DNA of 64,000 nucleotides from Hirsutella rhossiliensis (Eukaryota; Ascomycota; Sordariomycetes; Hypocreales; Ophiocordycipitaceae). The notes under the pieces were generated by a model. It saw only the letters and a list, made by a program, of their open reading frames with translations, had not been told where the DNA came from and did not search any database. Shown one piece after another: positions 12,501 to 21,879 of the stretch (position 1 is the stretch's first letter; each line of letters starts with the position of its first letter). Both the position numbers and the translations under genes were made by a program. Location of the stretch: positions 1,488,001-1,552,000 of the forward strand of contig NW_025408673.1 of the NCBI RefSeq assembly GCF_020360975.1, in the 5' to 3' direction.

Positions 12501-15500
12501 AGTTTTTAGAGTTAAAGGATATCTTATTATAACTATCTTATTACTTACTTTCTTATCTATTAGCGGGAGGTAAGCGTTTTTTATAAGCTACCGCGTAAAG
12601 GAGAGCTAGGGTTAAGGTTATTAAGGTATCCTTTATTAGTACCTATATTAATATTATTAGTATATATATAAGTAAGAGGTCTTAGTAGGGTTTTAAAATA
12701 GTTTAGATTACGCTATTATCGTTATTTATATCTTTTAAAGTATTATATAAGGATCGTAGTTTTTTAACTAAGTCGCTAGTATTAAGGGTTATACGGCTAA
12801 TAATAGGAGCTTAGGGCTTTTTAGTATTAGCTTATTACTTTTCCTTTACTACTAGCGAAGGCATTATTTAATTATTTATTTCCTAGTAAGTCTATTACTT
12901 TATTAGGTCCCTAACTCTATCTATTAAAGTAGTTACTACTTTAATTATTAAATCCTTAGAGTTTATTTTTTCTAAATAGTACCGTCGTCCTTTAAATATT
13001 CTCGGCTTTATAAAGCTACTTATCGCTATATAAATAAAATAGAATAATAAGTTTACGCCCTAGAGACTAGTTTTTATAGGAACGAGGGTATATACTTAAA
13101 GCACGCGTAGTATATAGCTAAGGATTAATAGAGCAATTAACTATATAATTATTTAATTATCGGTCTTATATATAGCTCTAAGGGCCTTAGGTTATAAATA
13201 TAAGTCTTAGAGATTTTCGTTACTCTATGCCTCTTTATCTTTACTAAAGTCGCGTAACTAGTAGTATCTACTTTAAAAGGGAAAAATAAATATTTAAATT
13301 AACTATAATTAAGGAAGATACTTAATTAGATAATTAAGGTCTTTATAACGCCTTTAAGTATACTTAAAAGTAAGTTAAAAGGGGGCGCTAGGGGTCTTAT
13401 CCCTTTAATAAGCTAATATCTATAGGGGTATAATCTTACCTATTAAACTATATTCGAGGCCTTTATAAAGGTTCTTATTAAAAGGGAAGCTATCCCTTTT
13501 AAGTCGTTTCTTTTTATAGCCCTCTCTATAACTATAAAGAGGTTATATTCCTTTTTAGCTAAGTATTCTAAGAATACCTTTTAGTTTACTTTCTTATAAT
13601 TATAAGTAGTAAGCTTAGCTAGTAGTAGCTTATTAAGGCCCTTTAAGCTAGCTTTAAAGGCTATAGGCTTATAATCTAAGCCTATAGCCTTTAAGAAGTA
13701 AAAGTTAGCCTAGGTTAGCTATTTAAAAGGGCTATAGAAAGTAAGGTCTATAACTAAGGCCCCTTTTAAGCCTTTCCTTTAATAGGTGCCTTTTATAGCT
13801 ACCTTAAGGTCTATTAGTAAGGAAGCTTTATAGCGGTCGAGCTAGCTAATAAGGGCTTTTACTTTATAGGCCTTAAAGGGTTCTATAAAAGGGGTTTAAT
13901 AAGGGTAGTATAAGTTAAAGTCCCTTACTAATAAAAAGGGCTACTATAAGACCTAGGCTATTAGTAGTAGCCTTTCTATTATAAGGGGCCCTTACTAGCC
14001 TTAGCTAGCTAGGGCCCTTTTACTATTTTTTTTATTATATAGGTTAATAAAGGTAAATAGCTCGGCGCCTTTTACCCTTATAGCCTATATATTAAGATTA
14101 TAAAAGAGGTCGAAGCTAGGGCTAGCTTTTATCTAAGCTTCCTTCCTCTTATAAGCTATAATCCTAAGCCTCTTAGTAAGCTTATAAAAGTTAGTAGAGG
14201 GGATAAGGGTTATAATATTATAAGCTAGATACTATATAGGGATATAGCTATTATTAATCTTATAAGGGTAAGGCTCTTATAATAAAATAAGGCCCGCTCT
14301 TATTTTTAGGGCCTACTTTAAGATTAATAAGTTAGCTATTTCTTACTTATTAGTATTATACTATATAATATTAATAGGATCGTAGTAAGGCTTAAGGGGC
14401 CTAAGGGGCTTTAAAGGCCTTATAAGTATAAAGGGGCTAGGGCTATTAAGTATTAGTTATTTCTTTATAGACTTTATATTATACTTTATTAATTATAAGG
14501 TGCTCTCCCTTATAGTTATAGTATTAAACCTTAAAGTAAGAGTAGCCTTAGCTAGCTTTATAGCTAGGGTAGTTATAGTCCTTAATTAAGTACTTTTTTA
14601 AGTAAAAGGTATACTTAATAGGCTACTAGTAGGTCTAAGGGTTATAGCTAAAGGAAAGGTACCTATAGTACTATATATATATAGTATATTCCTTATAGGC
14701 CTTAACTTAAATCTATAGACCTACTATATAAAAGCCTTTTTTTTTAGTATTTAGCCCTTATAGCCTTTAAAAGGACTATAAAGATAACTAATCCTACCTT
14801 TTATATTAAGCCTAAGGTGCCTAGCTACTTAAGCTGCCCTAGGATATCGATCCCGCTAAAGGTTTTAGCTTTTATAGTAAAGATATTAAGGATAAGGGTC
14901 TTTAAGAGGTTAAGGACGCTCTAAGCTACTAGCTTAGTCTAGCTAGTAGGAAGGTCGGCCGATTTAATAGGTAGCTCCTTAAGGTATAAAAACTACTTCT
15001 CCTACTACTCTAAAAGCTTCTTTACTATATATAAGGCCTTATTATTATAACTATATTACCTTTATTTAAGGTCGATAGAGCTAATATAGCTAGTTCCCTT
15101 ATAGCTTTATTAAGCTTATTATAAAGTATAATAAGGTTAATAGTTAGCGTTAGCGATTCCTTCTTTAGCTTTAAGATAAGTTAAAAGTCCTTTTTTATAT
15201 TCCTTTTAGCTAGGGCCTTAGCTAGGGTCTTAGCTAGGGCTTTTCGCCGGAGCCTTAGCTAGGGCCTTAGCTAGGGCCTTAAGCGCTTTCTTTATAATAA
15301 CCTTAGCTTATAAGCTCGCTTTAAGGTTTCCTTAAATAGCCCTAAGCTATTAAGCGGCCTTAGGCTAGTATAAGGGCTATTATAAAGGCTATTAGTAGTC
15401 TAGGGTCCTTATAGCTACCTTCTTAAGCCCTTTTATAAGGGTCTTATAAAAGGGTTTAATTTTTAGGCCTCCTTAAGGGCCTAGAGGGCCTATTAAAGGA

Positions 15501-16220
15501 AGCCCTAGGCCTGGTCCCTAGGGAAGGGGTATTAGGGCTAGGGCTAGGTTTACTATAAGCGTTAAAATATAGGTTAAATAAGTATAGGGCTAATAAGGCT
15601 ATTAAGCGTAGCTATCTTTTACCCTTTTACTTACTTTAAGGGCTAGTTAGGCTAAAAGTAGCTAGCCTAAGGTAGGGCTAGGCTAGGCTTAAAGAGGCTA
15701 GTCTTTAATATAAGCTAAGTATTATCTTTTATCTTAATATCCTCTAGGTCTTAGTCTTAGGTCCTAGGCCTTTCTTTTAAGGTCCTTAGAAGGTATTAGC
15801 CTTTTAAAGCTTTTTTTAAATAGGCCCTAGCTTTTAAGGTACTTATTTTAACCCTTAAGTTAAGGGGGGGGGGGGGGGTTAAAGTTAAAGGGGCCCTCCT
15901 TATATCTAAGCTAGGGTCCTAGGTTAGGTCTAGGCTTAGTCCTATTAATAAGGGGGGGTATATACCCTTAGTTAGTAAGGGTAAGGAAGAGTTTTTTACT
16001 TATATAAAAGAGAACCTCGCTTAATTTATAATCTTTAATAGTATATTATATACTTATTAATAGCTATATAAGGCTATACTTAAGGGGGTATAATATACTA
16101 TTTACGATAGTTCTAAGTATATACTTTTTCTATATTTTAAGCTTAGTTTTAAAACGTTAGCTAAGAAGATATAGTAATATTTTTTATATAATTATACTTA
16201 CTAACTATAGTAAGTATATA
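9507..16220 (-). mobile_element. LINE-2: Tad-type LINE, right arm, interrupted
   Basis: Reverse-complement copy of LINE-1. 9507-10249 matches its 3' end (end of RNase H and the tail). 13455 to about 16220 matches its 5' part (zinc knuckles near 14500-14720 and endonuclease at about 13500-14350), including a 16-base or longer G run near 15868 that mirrors the C run of LINE-1. The roughly 2.5 kb that should lie between, holding the whole RT, is missing and replaced by unrelated sequence at 10250-13454. The copy also differs from LINE-1 by many RIP-type changes. Together the arms make an inverted repeat able to pair over about 3.5 kb. Confidence 0.78.
10250..13454 (-). pseudogene. Foreign segment inside LINE-2: gag-like decayed frame on the minus strand
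   Basis: Read on the minus strand, one frame runs from about 13000 down to about 11250 with only TAA/TAG interruptions. Near 12180-12290 it reads KFNGKNITKFLKKFKQEL, which resembles the start of the gag core of fungal LTR retrotransposons (an 'FNG/FSG+N-x-x-x-FL' opening). Further on it is Lys/Glu-rich, for example EINKVIKEAK and RYLIKEILDLIKAFK. A protease-like triplet could not be confirmed, and I saw no RT, integrase or LTR. Ends are placed where LINE-2 homology stops (10249) and resumes (13455). No target duplication was found, so replacement by deletion or recombination fits better than simple insertion. The gag call is an inference. Confidence 0.4.
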
Positions 16221-19200
16221 AGCTAGTTAATAAAGGTAGTATAGGGCTATAAGTAAATGCTATATTTTTAAAAGCTTTATAAGTATATACTATATAATAG
16301 TAATAGGATTACCGCCCTTTTATAAGAGGAATAGCTAACTATCGATATTAATAAAGATACCTTAATATCGGCTACCTATATAAACTAAGCTAAACGCGGT
16401 AGGAAGTCGTTATCGAATATCCTTTATACTATCCCGCTCTTGAAGTAGTAAGCGAAGTAGGTAATAAGTAAGGAAATTAAGAAAAGGAAGGCTAACGGCT
16501 ACTACTTATATTATAGCGCGTTTATATACTTTATATTAAAATGCCCCTTCCTTTTCGCTAAGCGGCCTATAGTATTTTAAGTAGTAAAGATAAAACCGCT
16601 CCTTACCTTAAATAATAAAGAAGACTCTACTCCCTTAGGCTTAGAGGAAAAAAAGTAGCTCTAAAGTAAAGATAGGCTCTAAAGCCCTAATTACTAGTAT
16701 TAGTAAAGGAGAAGGAGGAATTATCCGCTTATATAAAAAAGGAGCCTACTTTAATATAGGTTATAGTTAATAACTCCTTACTTATCGCCGCCTTTATAAA
16801 TAAGGGCTACTAATACTATGCTATAGTTAATAAGGCGCTTATATAAGAGATATAAGTACTAATAAAAAAGCTTTCCTTAAGGTAAATAAAGGGCGCCTTA
16901 AGTATAATAAAAGGTATAGTAATTAAGGGTATTATATAGCTAGCTATAAAGGTCGATAGTTACTATAAGCTTATTATAGCTTATATAATCCCTTAACTAA
17001 AGTTTCCCTTAATCCTTAGAAAACCTTAGTTATTATATATAGAGTTATACTTAGTTTTATACTAAAAAAAGCTATAATTTAAGCTTATATAATAGTAGGT
17101 CTACTATAATAACGGTTTTATAAGTATAGAACTAAGTATATAAGCTTTATACTTAATATAAGAAGTCCTTACCTTTATCTTTATAAAAACTATATAATAG
17201 TTAAAGTAAGAGAAAAGCTAGGTAGCGGCTAATATAGCGGTCTATATAGTTAGCTTAGCGGATATCGATAAGGCCCTTTAAATAAAAAAGCTAAAGTCGC
17301 CCTCTAAGCTATAATAGTAAATACTAAAGCGCTTTTACGACCTCTTACTACTATTTAAGTCCTAGGAAGTAAATAAGCTTAACTTATATAAGCTAAGGGT
17401 AAACTATAGGATCGTACTTTATATTAATAAGAAAGGGTAGGAACTACTTATACTATTTAGACCGCTATATAGTATATTATATATAAAGCTATTAATACTT
17501 AAGAAGACGCTAAAGAACCTCTTAAATAAGGGTTTTATTTAAGTAAGTAGCTTTAAAGTAAGAGCGGTAGTTTTATTTATATATAAACTAAGGGGCGGAA
17601 TATAGTTCTATTATAACTATAGGGCTCTAAATATAATTATAAGGCTAGACCGCTACCCCTTACCCTTAATCTTAAATATACTCTATAACCTCTTAAAAGT
17701 AAAGTAGTTTATAAAGCTAGATATAAAATAAGCGTTTTAAAAAATATAAATCTTAAAGGGTAATAAGTAAAAGATAGCGTTCTATATATACTATAGCTTA
17801 TTTAAGTAGCTTATAACGCCCTTTAGCCTTTTAAGAGCGCCCGCTACCTTTTAACGTTATATTAATAATATACTTTAAGACTTCTTTAATATATTCGCCT
17901 CTATATATATAGATAATATCCTTATCTATATAAGCGGCTCTTATAAAGACTATATATAGAAAGTATAAAAGGTTTTAAAGCGCCTTTAACTTTATAGGCT
18001 CTACCTTAATATAAATAAGTATAAATTTAAGGTTAAGAGGGTTAAGTACCTAGGCTTTATTATCTATATAGGTATAGGTATATAAGCGGATCCTATAAAG
18101 ATCTAAGTAATTTAGGACTAAGCTGCCCTAACTATATAAATAAGTATATAGAGCTTCCTTAGGTTCGCGAACTATTATAAGATATTTATTAAGGGCTTCT
18201 CTTATATTAAAATACCCTTAAACGAGATTACTAAGAAGCGGACCGCTTTTTACTAAGGGCCTATATAAGTAGGAGCGTTTTATACGCTTAAGGACTTATT
18301 TTATTAAGCCCTAGTAATACTTTAGTAGGACTTTAACTAGTCTATATTAGTTAAAGCAGACTATAGCGGCTAGGCACTTAAAAGAACGCTCTCTTAAGAG
18401 GTAAACGGGTAAAAGTAACTAATAGCGTTCTACTCTTATAAGCTAACCTTAGTAGAGCGGAATTACGCTATTTATAATAAAGAGATACTAATAAGTATTA
18501 GCTACCTTAAGTAATAGTAAGCGGAGCTCTAAAGCTATAAGAGCTTTAAGGTTCTTATAGACTATAAGAACCTTAAGTACTTTATAACTTACTAGTACCT
18601 CTTAAAGCGGTAAGCCCGCTAAGTAAAGTATCTCTTATACTTTAACTTCTTAATTAAGTACTAGCTAAAGTAGGACTTTATAGTCTTAAATATACTTTCT
18701 TAAAAGGATTAAGACTAGCTAACGGGAGCGGATATTAAGGCCTAGGATCTATAGCTTATCCTATAAAAGGCGCTATAGACTTATATAGGAGCTTTCTTAG
18801 TAGAGGGAGGCGCGGCGCTAATAAATAAGCTTTCCTTTATACCTTTACCTTAGTCTAGCGAGAATAAATAAACTAGCTTAAGGGCGCGTATAGCGCGGGT
18901 GTTCTAAGATAAGGTTCTTTAATACTTATAGGATAAGATATCGTCTTTAGACTTTACCTATAAGAGTATACGCCGCGCTATTAAGTCTAGCGCTTAATAC
19001 CTTAATTTAAAGCTAAAGCTAAAAGTATAAGTAGCTAACTATTATATCGACCTATAAGGGCATTTACGTTAATAGAGGAGACTATAAGTACTAGGCGCGC
19101 TATATATTATAAAAGCTAAGGAGAAGGATAGACTGCTAGAGCTAAATAAATAAAACGAGCTTTAAAGGAAGCTAATCTAGCTTATTTATAACTCTAGTAT

Positions 19201-19730
19201 TATAGGCTACCTAGGTTAATAGGGTATAGTAGAAGGCTTTATAAGGGATTTTTACTAACCCCTCTTATAGTACTATATTTACCGCTTCTTTTATAACTAT
19301 AATATTTATAGCTATACTAAGATTTAAAGGGTATAGCTTAAAAAGCTACTTAAGTAGCTTTTAATACCTAACTAGTTCTATATATATATATATAGATAGA
19401 CTTTATAATAGACCTCTTACTTATAAAGGGCGGTAACTACTATATATAAGTAATTAAGGACCGACTTAATAAGTTTATAGTATTAAAGCTAATACTATTT
19501 ATAAATATAAAGTCCTATATAAAGCGCTTCCTATAGTACTAGGCCCGCTTATATAGCTAGCTAGCTTTTATTATAAGTAATAAGGGATCGAATTAAACTA
19601 GCTGCTTTTAATAGTATATATACTAGCTACTTTAGATTATATAGTTACCTAGTATAGTATATTACTTATAAACTAATAAAGGGCCTAAGAAAGTTAACTA
19701 AGAAGTATAAGCTTACATATAAGCTATTAT

Positions 19731-19803
19731 TGTCGCGTATACTATATGCGTTAATTAACGCTGTCGCTTATATCTAACAGGCGGCCACATCTTTTTCGTG
19801 ATA
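19731..19803 (+). repeat. TRIM-1 5' LTR (73 bp)
   Basis: Starts TGTCGCGTATAC and ends TTTTTCGTGATA. It contains the palindrome CGTTAATTAACG and keeps unmutated TG and CA dinucleotides that the 3' LTR has lost. Confidence 0.85.
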
Positions 19804-19821
19804 GTTATGAGCCCGGGGAGG
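19804..19821 (+). other. TRIM-1 primer-binding site (initiator tRNA-Met half-tRNA type)
   Basis: GTTATGAGCCC abuts the 5' LTR and is the complement of GGGCTCATAAC, the anticodon stem-loop of initiator tRNA-Met with its CAT anticodon. Priming from a 5' half of this tRNA is known for Drosophila copia and related elements. The same site, RIP-altered to GTTATAAGCCTAG, follows the Copia 5' LTRs at 34651 and 40642. Confidence 0.75.
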
Positions 19822-19885
19822 TTACCCTCCGGAACTTCCCGTGACTGCGCACGCACTTCTTCTAGCTAGCTGGCGCGCACCCCCC

Positions 19886-19902
19886 AGTGGTTCGAGTCCG
19901 CT
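19886..19902 (+). promoter_or_regulatory. tRNA T-arm-like hairpin with perfect pol III B box in TRIM-1
   Basis: The bases 19889-19899 read GGTTCGAGTCC, an exact fit to the B-box consensus GGTTCGANTCC. They form a tRNA-style T arm: AGTGG pairs with CCGCT around the 7-base loop TTCGAGT. A weak acceptor-like pairing (TGCGC near 19846 with GCGCA near 19904) encloses it, but the distance is about six bases too short for a normal tRNA and no clear A box or anticodon arm is seen. It is therefore tRNA-like, not a tRNA gene. The matching position in TRIM-2 (about 55110) is RIP-eroded. Confidence 0.55.
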
Positions 19903-20001
19903 AGCGCAATTAAGCGCGGTTTTAGCATAGGGCCTGCCTATATAAAAATTCCCGCTATAGTCTAGGATATCTAGGTATCCCGGGACGAATTAACCCGATA
20001 T

Positions 20002-20014
20002 CCCTAAGGGGGTG
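20002..20014 (+). other. TRIM-1 polypurine tract
   Basis: CCCTAAGGGGGTG directly precedes the 3' LTR. The Copia elements carry CTAAGGGGG directly before their 3' LTRs at 45972, 54095 and 58509. Confidence 0.7.
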
Positions 20015-20087
20015 TATCGCGTATACTATATACGTTAATTAACGCTGTCGCTTATATTTAATAGGCGGCTATATCTTTTTCGTGATA
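20015..20087 (+). repeat. TRIM-1 3' LTR (73 bp)
   Basis: Same length as the 5' LTR. It differs only by C to T and G to A changes, for example TATCGCG for TGTCGCG and GGCGGCTATATC for GGCGGCCACATC. Confidence 0.85.
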
Positions 20088-20983
20088 ATTATAGCTTATA
20101 ACTAAGTAAACTAAGACTAATAGCTCCTTATGGCCTAACTTACGTTAAATAGTAAGCTATATACTTTTATTAAGATAGCCCTTTTTTTTATAATATATAG
20201 CTTTAAACTACCCTTATTAGTTCCTTTTATTATAAATATAGTAGCGGAGTAGTATAGTAATTTATTATTAAAGGGCCGCGCCTTTATATTTATATAAAAG
20301 CTATAAGAGACTATAGATTATTACTAATCTATAATAGCCGCTATAGTATAAGATTAAGAGCGGTACGCTAATAAGACTAAGGCTTTAGTAGATAGGTTTA
20401 TAATAAGAGATAAGGTATAGCTAGACCTTTATAACTATAGGTTAGTATAGCTAAAAAAGAAGCTTAACTAGCTATATATAAAGTTTATAGTATAAAGGGT
20501 TATTAGCCTATAGGTTATAAAGCTTAATAGTCTTTTAATAGGGGTTTATAATAAGATTAATATAGACCTTTTTTATAGAGCCTCCTTTAACCTACTACTT
20601 AAATAAGAAGTAGTAGACGCTTAACCGCCTATAATTAAAGTAAAGGGAGAGGATAAGTTTAAGGTTAAAGAGATATAAGCCGCGCGCTAAAAAAAGGTTA
20701 GTAAAGGGAAACGCTAAGAGGTCCTTATTAAGTAGCGCGGGTATCTTAACCTTATATAAGAACCTATATATAAGTTTATAAGAGCTATAGCCCTTAATAA
20801 GTTTAAGGCCTTATTTAAGATAGTAAATAAGAATAATAGACTAATAAACTACTAATAGTAGCTTAAGCTAAGAGTATAAAGTAAGTAAAGTAGAGTAAGT
20901 AATTATAATAATATAAGTATAATAATATAAGCGGAGATAAAAATAATATTTATTTTAAGGTAAAGCCCTTAAACTACCTAAAC

Positions 20984-21251
20984 CTACTCCTTATCCTTAT
21001 TATTATCTTTATTCTCTTCCTTATTATCCTCCTTTACCTTATTAGTAGCAGCGGCGCTCTTTAAAGCGCTTAAGCGGCCCTCTAGGCCTACGAGCTATTT
21101 AGTAGTAGCGGCGGCTTTAGGGGCTTAAGGGGTAAGGGGGGCCTAGCTAGTAGTAGCGGTAGGGGCAGCGGCGGGCATAGCTAAGGGGACCGCCGATAAA
21201 GCGATAGAGGTAGTATCCTTAGTACTAAGAGAGTTAGTAGCGGAAGTAAAG
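20984..21251 (-). pseudogene. 3' half of a frame split by Gypsy-I, downstream of Gypsy-B pol
   Basis: On the minus strand this reads as the C-terminal part of a Ala/Thr/Pro-rich protein ending in a short Leu-heptad stretch (KQLVGLEGRLSALKSAAA) and a charged tail of Lys, Glu, Asp and Asn. The frame joins exactly to 29084-29845 once Gypsy-I and one copy of its target duplication (TAAAG) are removed: codons for FSSF on the right continue as TSATNSL on the left. It lies antisense to Gypsy-B, between the end of pol and where a 3' LTR should be. The opposite strand is also fairly open here, so the strand choice rests on the coil-like, acidic C-terminus and is uncertain. Confidence 0.4.
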
Positions 21252-21721
21252 TATTACGACTACGGTTAGCGGGCCGTAGGAGAGCCGGCCACGTTTACGT
21301 AATAAGGCGGCTCGGAATAATAGTCGGGACGAGAAGTTACTTAGGCTTAGCTTACCTAGAGCGTATATAAGCTAAGTAAGCCTTATATAGATAGATTACT
21401 ATTTAGGAGCATAGCTTACGAGTAAGCTATAGTAAGCCACGAAGGGGATCACGGCTAGGACTATAATCTAAGGACAGTCTCTACGGGTATATATAGCTAC
21501 CTACTTTTACTCCTTTAGATAGATAGCTCTCTAGCTTTTAATATAGATCTTTATTACGATTCTATCTCTAATTCTAATTACCTAGTTATAGTCTACGGTC
21601 TACGACCTCCGACTTATTACTAACGTAATATACTTATTATTGCTTAGACTACGCCCTATTATATCTACTAATATAAACCCCGCGATAGGTTTATCCCTTA
21701 GGAATAATACTAGTCGTTATA
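21252..21721 (+). repeat. Gypsy-I 5' LTR (470 bp)
   Basis: Starts TATTACGACTACGG and ends AGTCGTTATA, giving near-inverted termini around TTACGAC/GTCGTTA. The first 250 bases contain a GC-rich stretch (CGGGCCGTAGGAGAGCCGGCC) that is absent from the LTRs of Gypsy-II and III. Confidence 0.9.
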
Positions 21722-21879
21722 CGTTAAAAGCTCTTATTTAGTGCAATACCGCGTTACTCTAAGCAATATTATAACTATTAATATGCCTATATAGTAAGCT
21801 AGATTAACTAACTCTAGAGCTACTATATCGCCTTAGGATATAATACGCGAGATTATTACCCTTCGATATAAGGTATAGT

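Larger units (their letters stand above)
19731..20087 (+). mobile_element. TRIM-1: 357-bp mini LTR retroelement (TRIM/SMART type)
   Basis: Two direct repeats of exactly 73 bp (19731-19803 and 20015-20087) flank 211 bp of non-coding interior. The unit is bounded by a 5-bp target duplication ATTAT (19726-19730 and 20088-20092) inside Gypsy-B integrase. Directly after the first repeat is GTTATGAGCCCGGGGAGG, complementary to the anticodon arm of initiator tRNA-Met as used by half-tRNA primed Copia elements. Directly before the second repeat is the purine tract CCCTAAGGGGGTG. Both signals match the full-length Copia family in this window (GTTATAAGCCTAGGAGG after its LTR, CTAAGGGGG before it), and the LTRs share the TGTCGCG start. 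With no coding capacity it is best read as a passenger mobilised by that Copia. It is far less RIP-damaged in its first half than its surroundings. Confidence 0.85.
16225..20880 (+). pseudogene. Gypsy-B pol: protease, RT, RNase H, integrase, chromodomain (split by TRIM-1)
   Basis: A Ty3/Gypsy polyprotein of a family different from Gypsy-I, II and III. A Cys/His-rich stretch lies near 16520-16580. An aspartyl protease-like region follows at about 16780-17000, then RT at about 17590-18150 with LRGGIQFYYNYRALN (former RGGxRFCVDYRALN) and the box YIDN at 17906-17917 (former YVDD). RNase H begins near 18350 (VKADYSG) and an integrase zinc-finger region near 19200-19330. TRIM-1 interrupts the integrase at 19731. 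A chromodomain-like end at 20652-20775 (EDKFKVKEI ... EVLIK-RGYLN) places the element among chromoviruses, which use this domain to choose heterochromatic targets. It is dead through RIP stops. No 5' LTR is visible because the element abuts LINE-2; a 3' LTR was not identified. Confidence 0.75.

Noticed and set aside
19844..19910. Complete tRNA gene in TRIM-1
   Set aside because: The T arm is good but the distance to the acceptor-like strand is too short, the acceptor pairing is broken at both ends, and no anticodon arm forms.
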